Source: DAINBT01 sp036732785 (GTDB taxonomy: Bacteria > Planctomycetota > Phycisphaerae > Sedimentisphaerales > SM23-30). From it: a DNA stretch of 45,715 nucleotides. The translations under genes and the position numbers were made by a program. The notes below the pieces were generated by a model that was not told the origin of the DNA, searched no databases, and worked only from the letters and a program-made list of their open reading frames with translations. Each line of letters starts with the position of its first letter. Position 1 is the stretch's first letter. Positions 27,293 through 35,900 of the stretch are shown here, in pieces. Location: contig CAZICK010000023.1 in assembly GCA_964537505.1 (NCBI GenBank), forward strand, positions 1-45,715, in the 5' to 3' direction.

Positions 27293-28412
27293 ATGGAAAC
27301 TTACGAACAGGTTCCAGGTGTTTTGACCGACTTATTGTCCCGGATCGTCAAGATTCGGGACTCTCTTTGACTTGCCTAACAAAAAAAGTGAATTGGCACA
27401 GTTGGAAAAACGTATGAGTCGGAAGGGGTTCTGGGACAACTGCGAGAGCGCCCAGCAGACTATTGGGCAGTTAAAGGGGTTAAAAGCGGTTATTGATCCT
27501 ATAGAGAAGGTCTGCAGGGAGATTGAAGAGTTGCATTTACTCTGGGAGATGGCTCAACAGGAAGACGATGACCAGACCAGGGCGGAGGTGGCCGGGGCAC
27601 TGGAGAGGATACGCGAGCGGGTCGAGAAGGTAGAACTGACCGCGCTGCTGAGCGGCAAAAACGATCAGTGCGACTGTTTTTTCAGTATTCACGCTGGCGC
27701 CGGCGGTACGGAAAGCTGTGACTGGGCCAATATACTACTGCGTATGTACACCCGCTACTTTGACCGAAACGGTTACAAATATGAGCAGGTTGATCTGACT
27801 GCCGGTGAGGAGGCGGGCATCCGTTCGATTACCTTGCATGTTTTGGGTCCTTATGCTTTCGGTTATCTTTCCTGTGAGACGGGTGTGCATCGTCTGGTCC
27901 GCATCAGTCCGTTTGACGCTGCCAAACGACGGCATACCAGCTTTGCCGCTGTGGATGTTTTGCCTGATCACGGGCAGATCGCTGAGGTGGAGATTCGCCC
28001 GGAGGATATCGAAATGGACCTTTACTGCAAGGCCAGCGGGGCCGGCGGACAAAACGTCAACAAGGTCGCCACCGCAGTGCGGATATTGCACAAACCTACC
28101 GGTATCGTAGTCGGTTGTGTTTCGGAACGCAGCCAGCATCAAAATCGGGCGGTGGCTTTCGCTCTGCTAAAGGCAAAGATCGAGCGTCTGGAACAGCAGA
28201 AACGCGATAGTGAAATTGCCAAACTCTACGGCGAAAAAGGGGAAATCGCCTGGGGAAATCAGATACGCAGCTATGTCATGCAGCCCTATCAGATGGTCAA
28301 GGACCATCGTACCGAACATCAGGCGGGCAATCCGCAGGCCATTCTTGACGGCGAACTGGATGATTTCATCACCAGTTATCTCCGCCACCGTGCCAGCAAA
28401 CAATCAACATAA
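27293..28412 (+). CDS. prfB: Peptide chain release factor 2, expressed by programmed +1 frameshift
   Basis: RF2 recognises UGA and UAA stop codons and triggers peptide release. Reading starts at ATG 27293 and meets an in-frame TGA at 27368-27370 after 25 codons. Skipping one base restores a frame that runs to 28412, giving 372 residues, the normal RF2 length. The anticodon-like tripeptide SPF is at 205-207 and the catalytic GGQ at 251-253 (GAGGQNVNKVATAVR), essentially at the E. coli positions. The first ATG has GGAG seven bases upstream. The frameshift is the classical autoregulation of prfB, so the interruption is not a sequencing error. The next gene, a KDPG-aldolase homologue, follows after 27 bases and may be co-transcribed. 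Confidence 0.96.
27365..27371 (+). promoter_or_regulatory. Programmed +1 frameshift site (CTTTGAC) of prfB
   Basis: The sequence CTT TGA C is the canonical RF2 slip site: when RF2 is scarce the ribosome pauses at TGA and slips one base to read GAC. The upstream CGGGAC, ending three bases before CTT, is only a weak version of the purine-rich stimulator of E. coli. Confidence 0.95.
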
Positions 28413-28439
28413 TCGACAAGTACGGAGGATTTGTTATTT

Positions 28440-29099
28440 ATGGACGAACGCTTTTCGTGGCACATTTTTAATGAGTTGCCTATCGTAGGCATTTTGCGTG
28501 GGTTCGATGCCGACGTGGTGGAAAAAGCGGTTGTGTCTTCCGCCCGGGGCGGGCTGCGCAATGTTGAGATCACCATGAATACCGATGGTGCCGGTGGGCT
28601 GATAAAACTGGCGAGGGAAACGGCTGGAAAAACCATGAACGTTGGGGCCGGTACCGTTTGTACGCTGGAACAGCTTGAGACTGCACTGGAGGCGGGCGCC
28701 CAATTCATCGTTACGCCTGTTGTCAACCCGGAAGTGATCAAGGCTTGTAAAGGCAGAGGTGTTCCTGTTTTTCCCGGTGGTCTTAGTCCAACTGAGATAT
28801 ACCGTGCCTGGCAGTTGGGTGCAGACATGGTCAAGGTTTTTCCCGCCAATCGGTTCGGTCCATCTTATATCAAAGAGGTCAAAGGTCCGTTTTCACAGGT
28901 CAAGCTGATGCCTACCGGCGGTGTCTCGGTAGAGAATCTGAAAGAATACCTGGACTGCGGGGCTGATGCGTTTGGCGTCGGCAGTCCGTTATTTGACAAA
29001 GACAGGCTCGCGGCGGACGACTGGAACTGGGTTCGCCAGCAGGCCCAACGATTTGCCGAAGCATACCAACAGCGGAAAAACTGGTCCGAGCCGGACTAA
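28440..29099 (+). CDS. KDPG/KHG aldolase family protein (Eda-like)
   Basis: A 219-residue class I aldolase of the 2-dehydro-3-deoxy-6-phosphogluconate/4-hydroxy-2-oxoglutarate family. Family features are PIVGILRG, the catalytic Glu43 in VEITMN, GAGTVCTLEQLETALEAGAQFIVTP, FPGGLSPTEI, the Schiff-base Lys132 in MVKVFPA, and the phosphate-binding MPTGGVSVENL. Where E. coli Eda has V-T-L-R-T, this protein has I-T-M-N-T, so the usual Arg is replaced by Asn and the precise substrate is open. CGGAGG lies 11 bases before the ATG. It may supply the Entner-Doudoroff reaction or a related sugar-acid pathway. Confidence 0.9.
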   Translation: MDERFSWHIFNELPIVGILRGFDADVVEKAVVSSARGGLRNVEITMNTDGAGGLIKLARETAGKTMNVGAGTVCTLEQLETALEAGAQFIVTPVVNPEVIKACKGRGVPVFPGGLSPTEIYRAWQLGADMVKVFPANRFGPSYIKEVKGPFSQVKLMPTGGVSVENLKEYLDCGADAFGVGSPLFDKDRLAADDWNWVRQQAQRFAEAYQQRKNWSEPD

Positions 29100-29123
29100 T
29101 CTGGATATTTTAATTGCACGCGA

Positions 29124-30539
29124 TTATTGTGTTTGGACGCGTTTCTGTGAGATTCTCAGGCCGATAGCCATAGCGGCCGAGATCAGGCACAATATTGCTG
29201 CAAATATGAACGCAGCAGTATAACTGCCGGTTATTGCCATGGCTTTGTTGCCGGCGGCAATACCAACTACGCCGGCTATCCCATAGGAAGTGAATACCCA
29301 TCCGTAGTTGGCACCGAGGTTTTTGGCGCCGAATAAGTCGGCGGTGGCTGAGGGGAACAGGGCAAAATTGCCACCGAAATTGAAACCGACAATTGAGGCG
29401 CCCACCGCCAGGGTCAACTTAGTATCCATTCTACTTAACAAGAACAGCATAACCGCCTGAAGGGCGAACATAGCCACAAAAGCGATGGTACGGCCGATCT
29501 TGTCAGAAACTGAACCCCAAAAGATACGTCCCACAGCATTAAATATAGCCAACCAACCCACCGCTGCCGCACCCTCAAGCATGAGCGATTTAGTAGCGTC
29601 GGCATCGAGAGTCAGGCCGCTCGCTTTGGCCGCTGCGACGAGTTGGCCACCTGCGAAACCCTTCACTATGCCGATCACCATCAGGCCTGCCATTGCTCCG
29701 CTGAAAAACATCAGCCATAAAATGTAGAAAGCCGGTCGGCGAATGGTATCCTGCCAGTTCGAATCGGCTATTACCTTTTTAGTGGTAATAGTTCCTGGAG
29801 GATTCTTGAGTAACAAGGCGCCAATAATAATGCCGATCAGACAGATGATACCATGGATAGTAAAGAACTGATTTATGCCATGTTCTTCAATATAACCCAA
29901 AGCTCCGAGCTGCCGTCCCGTAAACAGATATGCCCCAAAGCCAAACCCTGCGACGGCCAAGCCAGAAACCAGTCCCTTTTTTTCAGGGAACCATTTAACC
30001 AGGGCGGCAATGGGACAGACATAAGCGAAACCGATACCAGCACCGGCAATGAAACCGATGGTTGCCCAAAGAATGAACAGTTTACCGAACTCGCTGTAGC
30101 TGCTGACGCAACGATTGCCCAGCATTGCCCCAGCCACGAGGAAACCGCCTCCCATGAGAATTGCCCCAATAATAGCGGTAAACCGAGGTCCCCTGATGTC
30201 CTGTATCCTGCCGGCGATGACCATAACTACAGCAAAAGAGAGGATACAGATAGAAAAAGCGTACTTGAGATAACTCTTTTGGTCGTTATGCTGGTCGGCA
30301 ACGGCTTGTTCGTCGGCAACGATGGTATAAGTACTGGTATCCTTACCATCAGCTTCTAATTCGGCTTTTTGTGCTTGGGTAATGACCTGAGGGAATATCT
30401 CAGCGTCGAGCGGTTCCCAAAAGATGCTGTAGCCATAAACGGTACCCAGTATCAATTGGACGATGATGGCGCCGACAAGTACTTTGTAGCGAGTTATGCC
30501 GGTGGTAGCAATATCTGTGGTGGTGGCAGGTGTGTTCAT
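29124..30539 (-). CDS. MFS transporter, oxalate/formate antiporter (OFA) type
   Basis: A 471-residue 12-helix carrier. The first helix carries the OFA-type signature VLVGAIIVQLILGTVYGYSIFWEPL. A long hydrophilic loop follows between helices 1 and 2 (about residues 45-85), then GRIQDIRGPRFTAIIGAIL, the MFS motif between helices 2 and 3, and GAGIGFAYVCPIAALVKWFPEKKGLVSGLAVAGFGFGAYLF in the middle. Relatives transport small organic acids such as oxalate, formate, lactate or pyruvate; the substrate here is not predictable. The start at 30539 has GGAAGAG just upstream, and a longer reading from 30593 lacks support. It is convergent with the aldolase gene. Confidence 0.92.
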   Translation of the reverse strand: MNTPATTTDIATTGITRYKVLVGAIIVQLILGTVYGYSIFWEPLDAEIFPQVITQAQKAELEADGKDTSTYTIVADEQAVADQHNDQKSYLKYAFSICILSFAVVMVIAGRIQDIRGPRFTAIIGAILMGGGFLVAGAMLGNRCVSSYSEFGKLFILWATIGFIAGAGIGFAYVCPIAALVKWFPEKKGLVSGLAVAGFGFGAYLFTGRQLGALGYIEEHGINQFFTIHGIICLIGIIIGALLLKNPPGTITTKKVIADSNWQDTIRRPAFYILWLMFFSGAMAGLMVIGIVKGFAGGQLVAAAKASGLTLDADATKSLMLEGAAAVGWLAIFNAVGRIFWGSVSDKIGRTIAFVAMFALQAVMLFLLSRMDTKLTLAVGASIVGFNFGGNFALFPSATADLFGAKNLGANYGWVFTSYGIAGVVGIAAGNKAMAITGSYTAAFIFAAILCLISAAMAIGLRISQKRVQTQ

Positions 30540-31248
30540 AATTCTCTTCCAAAACAAGTCCAGCTTTCGCCGGAGGGGGTGACAACGGCACACAAAACCA
30601 CTTTGTCAAGCCAACGGTATTGTGTTAACCCATTGAGAAAACGTAAGCATAGGAACAAGTTCCTATGCACTCAAGACATCATATATCGGATATTCCACTT
30701 GCAATCCGTCGTAGTTTTATCGTAACATCCTGCAGTAAAAGAAGTTACAATATGCAAGTGGTCGTAATTTTACTGGGCGCAACACCTCGTATAAATTTTA
30801 AACATACGGCAGGATACCACAGAAACCATACGTGACAAGAAGAAAAAAAATAATATTACGGACTATGTATTTTGCCGACAAATGTCCCTAACCTCTTTAG
30901 TATAAGGATGTTAGCTAGAAAATACGGTTGAACATACGATAAAAATGAAAGCCTTTTTTGGCCATAACTATCTGCTAAATCGATATTTAGCCACTTTGCA
31001 ACTGTTCAAAAATGCCCACCTTGTCACAAATGCCCATTTGCGGAATCGCTGCCACAACAGATGTACGGTTGCCTACGACGGTAGAATCTGTTACTATGAA
31101 TTTGGATAAACCCATGCCAGTGCGCAAGTGGTTTTCACTAATGATGTTGCCCGTCCGAGAAGGCATTAAAAACCTGTCAGAGGTATGGACAGTGGATGGA
31201 ATCGGTTGTCTGATTTGACAAATCGCAACCGCAAACGTGGAGGTGATT
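30540..31248. other. 700-bp divergent intergenic region with inverted repeats
   Basis: It separates the MFS gene (minus) from the T7SS-like locus (plus). No credible gene is visible. It holds a perfect 10-bp-arm palindrome (30647-30668), a wider inverted pair CCACTTGCA/TGCAAGTGG (30695-30703 and 30753-30761), and a small hairpin GCTAAAT-CGAT-ATTTAGC (30974-30991). It is AT-rich from about 30780 to 30990. I could not assign promoters with confidence. Confidence 0.5.
30647..30668. promoter_or_regulatory. Perfect 22-bp palindrome, candidate operator
   Basis: GCATAGGAAC and GTTCCTATGC are exact reverse complements separated by AA. The site lies about 110 bases upstream of the MFS start codon, a normal position for a dimeric regulator site. 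No T tract follows on either strand, so a terminator is less likely. Confidence 0.45.
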
Positions 31249-31521
31249 ATGGCTAAAGCCCATGTTGACCCCGCTGAGTTGAGACGCTTCGCACGGGACC
31301 TGAACCAGTTCAACGGCGAATTGGAGTCTCTGATGAATAAACTGCACTACCGTTTAGTCGGCCTTGAGAAAACCTGGCACGATCAGGAACAACACAAATT
31401 CGCCCAAGAGTTCGAGCAGACGATGAAATCGCTAGGCCGATTTTTGGAGTCGTCTGGATGTCATGTCTCGTTCCTCGTGAAGAAAGCACGTCACATTGAA
31501 GATTATCTTCAGCAACACTAG
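31249..31521 (+). CDS. WXG100-like small helical protein (variant W-x-D)
   Basis: A 90-residue all-helical protein with the size and helix-turn-helix layout of ESAT-6/WXG100 secretion substrates. Helix 1 covers about 8-38. The turn has Thr42-Trp43-His44-Asp45 in place of W-x-G, followed by Phe51 and Phe55 eight and twelve residues after the Trp. Helix 2 runs to the end. An excellent ribosome binding site (GGAGGTGAT, 31239-31247) fixes the start. The family exports such proteins as folded helical-hairpin dimers through an EssC/EccC ATPase, and the ATPase of this locus is three genes downstream. No C-terminal YxxxD/E signal is evident. WXG100-like identity is good; secretion is inferred. Confidence 0.85.
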   Translation: MAKAHVDPAELRRFARDLNQFNGELESLMNKLHYRLVGLEKTWHDQEQHKFAQEFEQTMKSLGRFLESSGCHVSFLVKKARHIEDYLQQH

Positions 31522-31530
31522 GATTCCGGG

Positions 31531-32586
31531 ATGAGCAGATTTGCCAGAGTTGGTTCGGTCGAGACACTCAAGGAGTTCAGGGCATCTCTTTGTACGTTTT
31601 CCGCGACAGTATCGACGGCACTGGATGAGGCCAATTCGGAGATTCAGCGCACGATTATATGGCTTAAACAGGATCAGAACGCGTATTGGAAAGCTCAGGT
31701 ACGCCAGCGAGCAGAGCAGTTAGCACGTGCCAGATCGGCACTGAGCTATAAAAAAAATTTCGAAGAGTCTTCCCTTATGTCGCAACAGTCACATATCGAC
31801 GAGAAAAGGGCAGTTGCCGCCGCCCAAAGACGACTTCAGGAGGCCCAGGAAAAATTGGAGAAGGTTCGGCGCTGGACTCAGCAATTTGAAAAGGAAGCCG
31901 CCATGTACAAAGGACGCGTACAGGGACTGGGCCATATAATAGATGCCGAGATTCCCAACGCTCGCGCCCAGATGGACAAAATGATAGATTCGCTGGAATC
32001 TTACGTGGCCCTGACCCCGCCGCCCGGCGCTGCGGTACCAGCGGAGCAGCCCTATTGCGACAGTCCCGTCCCATCTGAAGATGTGCCCCCGACACCGCAG
32101 AAAACCATCCCGCAGACCACCGGGGCGGCGAAAAGCTACGCGGCCCTGCGTAAAATGACCCCGCTGGCGACTGTACGCAGCCAGGTGCAGGTGGGCAGTG
32201 TGATCCATCCATGGCTCAGCGGCCCTGCCATCAAACCGCCTGCCCGTAAGCTGATAGAGGAGATTGGTGTTGAGCCTGTGCCCATATCAGCCGATGATAA
32301 GATTGTGATCGCCGGGTCCAGCCCAGACCATCGGCGAATTTACCTGGAACGTACCGACCCATGCAGCCCTGACGATTGTGGCTGGTACGTCGGTATTATT
32401 GACAATGACAATAAAGAATCGCTCGACTGTGAAGCTGTCCGGCTCGGCGATTTTTTGGACCTGCGAGGCGACCTTGTTGAGATTCTTATGTTACCGGTAG
32501 GGTACCTGGTTGTACTGGACGGCGATTCGATCGAGGCGATCATCGATCCGCACGATAAGGTTGTCTGGACGGGCAATAACAAGTAA
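31531..32586 (+). CDS. T7SS-locus coiled-coil protein with C-terminal alpha/beta domain
   Basis: A 351-residue protein starting nine bases after the WXG100-like gene. Residues 1 to about 160 are long charged helices (SVETLKEFRASLCTFSATV, later AAAQRRLQEAQEKLEKVRR), comparable with long WXG/LXG-type helical hairpins. A Pro-rich linker (about 165-200) follows. The C-terminal 120 residues are alpha/beta: KIVIAGSSPDHRRIYLERTD, CGWYVGIIDNDN, ILMLPVGYLVVLDGDSIEAIID. The pattern recalls the DUF2185/Imm33-type fold, but this is a weak visual match. No signal peptide or membrane segment is present. It could be a secreted partner, a chaperone or an adaptor of the ATPase. Confidence 0.75.
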   Translation: MSRFARVGSVETLKEFRASLCTFSATVSTALDEANSEIQRTIIWLKQDQNAYWKAQVRQRAEQLARARSALSYKKNFEESSLMSQQSHIDEKRAVAAAQRRLQEAQEKLEKVRRWTQQFEKEAAMYKGRVQGLGHIIDAEIPNARAQMDKMIDSLESYVALTPPPGAAVPAEQPYCDSPVPSEDVPPTPQKTIPQTTGAAKSYAALRKMTPLATVRSQVQVGSVIHPWLSGPAIKPPARKLIEEIGVEPVPISADDKIVIAGSSPDHRRIYLERTDPCSPDDCGWYVGIIDNDNKESLDCEAVRLGDFLDLRGDLVEILMLPVGYLVVLDGDSIEAIIDPHDKVVWTGNNK

Positions 32587-32645
32587 CATTAGATGGTTAA
32601 ATCGCACTGGAAAAAGATGAATGATCTGGTATTGAGGAAGAGACA

Positions 32646-32858
32646 ATGAGTGTTAGTGGCAGCTATATGAAACTCTCCCGTGCGGGCAAGGACCTGTTCG
32701 CCGGTTGGCAGCGGATCAGGGAGACCTGGCGGGACGAAAACGCCAGGCAATTTGAAAAAAAATATCTTTCACCGCTGCAGACAGAACTCCGCATGACGCA
32801 GATGGCAATGGAGCATATTGACGCCATGATTAGCCACCTTCAAAGTGATTGCAAATGA
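32646..32858 (+). CDS. Second small W-x-D helical protein of the T7SS-like locus
   Basis: A 70-residue helical protein with GAGGAAGAG just upstream of its ATG. It carries Thr27-Trp28-Arg29-Asp30, then Phe36 and Tyr40 at +8 and +12 from the Trp, exactly the spacing seen in the 90-residue WXG100-like protein of the same locus. Helix 1 is short (about 5-25) and helix 2 runs from about 30 to the end. The two small proteins may therefore be the unequal partners of a hetero-dimer like EsxA/EsxB. The gene lies 59 bases from each neighbour. It is below the usual 95-100 residues for WXG100, so the family label is tentative. Confidence 0.75.
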   Translation: MSVSGSYMKLSRAGKDLFAGWQRIRETWRDENARQFEKKYLSPLQTELRMTQMAMEHIDAMISHLQSDCK

Positions 32859-32917
32859 TCGGCGATCGCGGATAGCCCCAAAGTCGGCCCGCATGACCGG
32901 CGTTCGGAGCATAGGTA

Positions 32918-35900
32918 ATGACGGATTATCTTGAACAGTATTTACAAGACGCGACCCCGGTAATCGATAGTGATTACCGCAATCTGCAGCGGACCATGTT
33001 GCGGGAGATGATCAAGCTCTCGGCGGCGGTTGTCGCCCCTGCCGAATCTCAGGTCGAATCACAATACCATACCGCCAAAAAGGTGGCAGAGGAAAAGTTT
33101 GGAAAAGCCGGGGAAAAAATCGAGTCGCGTTTACAGGGCCACAGGGATACGGCCCGGCAACAGTATCAGGACCGCCTGGAAAAAATTCAAACCCAATACC
33201 AATCCGAACTAAATGCCCTCGAGGCTGAGACCAAAACAAGACGTGATAATTTTATCAGCAACGCCGAGGCTCTTGAGCAGAACGCGAAAAAAAACTGCGA
33301 ATATGAAGTGATGCTCGCTGAGACCATCGCGGACGGAACAGCAATAAAAACCCGCAAGGAACGGCACAGAGTAAAAGCCACCATATCGGCAGCCAAACGG
33401 GGGCTTGAAACGTTGCGAGAGCAGGGGGATATGGTCCTGCGACAATACCGTCAACCCATCCCGTCGTACAAAGAAGATATCCCGCCCAACGACGGTCAAA
33501 CAGACGATCCAGACGCGACATTTCGCCTGCAGCAGAAACTGGCCGACCAATATCTCGACAAACTGTGCAGCCTGAGGGTTCCGCGCCTGTTCATCGGCGC
33601 CTTCCCGTTCGTATCAACCACCCTGCTGTGCGGTGTGGTCGTTGGGTCGGCGTGGCTGCTGAGCCGGATGAACGCCCTGAATCTGCCTTCGTTTTTCGTG
33701 ACCGGTCCGGTCGTTTTACTCGTTACGCTGGTTGTTGTGCTGTTGCTCGGCAGGACGCTATGGAAAATTGCCCGGTCGCAGGTCGCCACAGTGTACGAGT
33801 CGTTTCGCCAGGCAATCGCTGCCGCCAACCTCGCCATCGAACAATACCTGAAACTGAGCATGGAACAATTGGACCAGCGAGTTGAGGCGGCAATCGAAAA
33901 ACGCGACGGCGAAATACACAAAGCAAAGGAACAGTTCAATACCACTAAGACCGACATCGCACAACGCACTAAAACCTCGCTTGAGGAAATCGAACAAGAC
34001 TATCGACAGGTTCTCTGCCGGCTCGATGACCGCCGAGCCGACCAGCGGCAGCAGGCTGATCAGGAATATCAAAACGGTCAGCCGGAACTGCACAGCGAAT
34101 ATAAAGGGAGCCTCAGCGATGTAGAGCGGCGTTACCAGCAGGAGATAACCGATTGCCAAAATCGATACGACTCCGATCGCAGTCTGCTCGAAAAGCGTTG
34201 GCAGGTGGGTTTGTCGTGCATCGAGGCCCTGCTCAATAAAACGGCCGATCTCGACAGCACTTTGTTTATCGATTGGAGCGACCCGTCGTGGCGGCAGTGG
34301 ACGCCTTCGAATACATTCACTTCCATCGTTCGTTTCGGACATTTCCGATTGGAGATGAGCCAACTGGCCGAAAGTGTCGTCAAACACGCGAAATTTGAGA
34401 TGGATCGAACAAAACCGGTTGTGCTGCCGTCGCTGCTGGCTTTTCCTGACCGCTGTTCGTTGTTTTTGCAGACACGGCGCCACGGCAGAGAACAAGCAAT
34501 CGAAACGTTGCGGTCAGTAATGGTCCGTCTGTTTACTTCGCTTCCGCCCGGCCGAGTTCACTTTACAATTATCGACCCGGTCGGACTCGGCGAAAACTTT
34601 GCCGGCTTCATGCACGCCGCTGACCATGAAGAGTCGTTGGTCGCAGGGCGAATATGGACCGAAACCGCTCAGATTCAGCAGCAGCTCGAGAACCTCACCG
34701 GGCACATGGAAAAAGTCATCCAGAAATATCTGCGCAACGAATTTGAAACCATTGAGGAGTATAACCTGCAGGCAGGCGAGCTTGCCGAACCGTACCGATT
34801 TCTGGTGATTGCCGATTTCCCCGCTAATTTCAATGAAGAAGCCGCCAAGCGATTGAGAAGTATCATCAATAGCGGCGCACGTTGTGGTGTGTACACCCTG
34901 ATCGCTTATGATGCCCGACGGGAATTGCCTGTGGGCATTGACATCGAGGATTTGGCTTCAAATAGTGCTTATTTGCTGTACGAGGAAGATCGATTTGTTT
35001 GGCAGGACGAAGTATTCCGGCAGTTTCCGCTGACGCTGGATGCACCTCCCGCTGAGGAGCTTCTCACCGATATTATGCACAAAGTCGGCAAAGCCGGGAA
35101 GGATTCAGCCAGAGTCGAGGTTCCTTTCGAAGCGATCGCCCCGACTGACCAGAACTATTGGACGCAGGACAGCAGCAAGGATCTGAGCGTACCCATCGGC
35201 CGAACCGGCGCCACACGACTGCAGCATCTGAGACTCGGCCACGGAGTCGCTCAGCACATGCTGATAGCCGGCAAAACCGGATCGGGCAAATCGACTCTGC
35301 TCCACGTGGTCATAACCAACCTGGCACTGTGGTATTCGCCCGATCAGGTTGAATTGTATCTGATCGATTTCAAAAAGGGCGTGGAGTTCAAAACCTACGT
35401 TACTCATCAGCTTGCTCACGCCCGTGCCATCGCTATCGAAAGCGATCGTGAATTCGGACTGAGTATCTTACAGCGTATCGATGCCGAGATGACACGCCGG
35501 GGCGATTTGTTCCGGCAGGCCCAAGTCCAGGACATAGCCTCCTACCGACGGGCTACCGGAACCGCACTGCCGCGTACCGTGCTGATTGTCGATGAATTTC
35601 AGGTGTTTTTTTCCGAGGACGACAAGCTCGGTCAGGACGCCGCCATACTACTGGAGCAATTGGTGCGTCAGGGTCGTGCTTTCGGAATCCATGTACTGCT
35701 CGGCTCTCAAACGCTCGGAGGCACTTCCGGTCTGGCACGCAGCACCATCGGACAAATGGCGGTTCGCATCGCCCTGCAGTGCTCGGAAACTGACTCACAG
35801 CTCATACTCGACGACGACAATATCGCAGCCCGGCTGCTCTCGCGACCGGGTGAAGCCATCTACAACGATAACAGCGGTATGGTAGTCGGAAACAGCCCGT

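Noticed and set aside
27368..27370. In-frame TGA in prfB considered a nonsense mutation
   Set aside because: It is within CTTTGAC at the conserved position and the +1 frame gives a full RF2.
33758..34495. 245-codon minus-strand open frame
   Set aside because: Antisense to the coiled-coil and first module region of the EssC-like ATPase; a codon-bias shadow.
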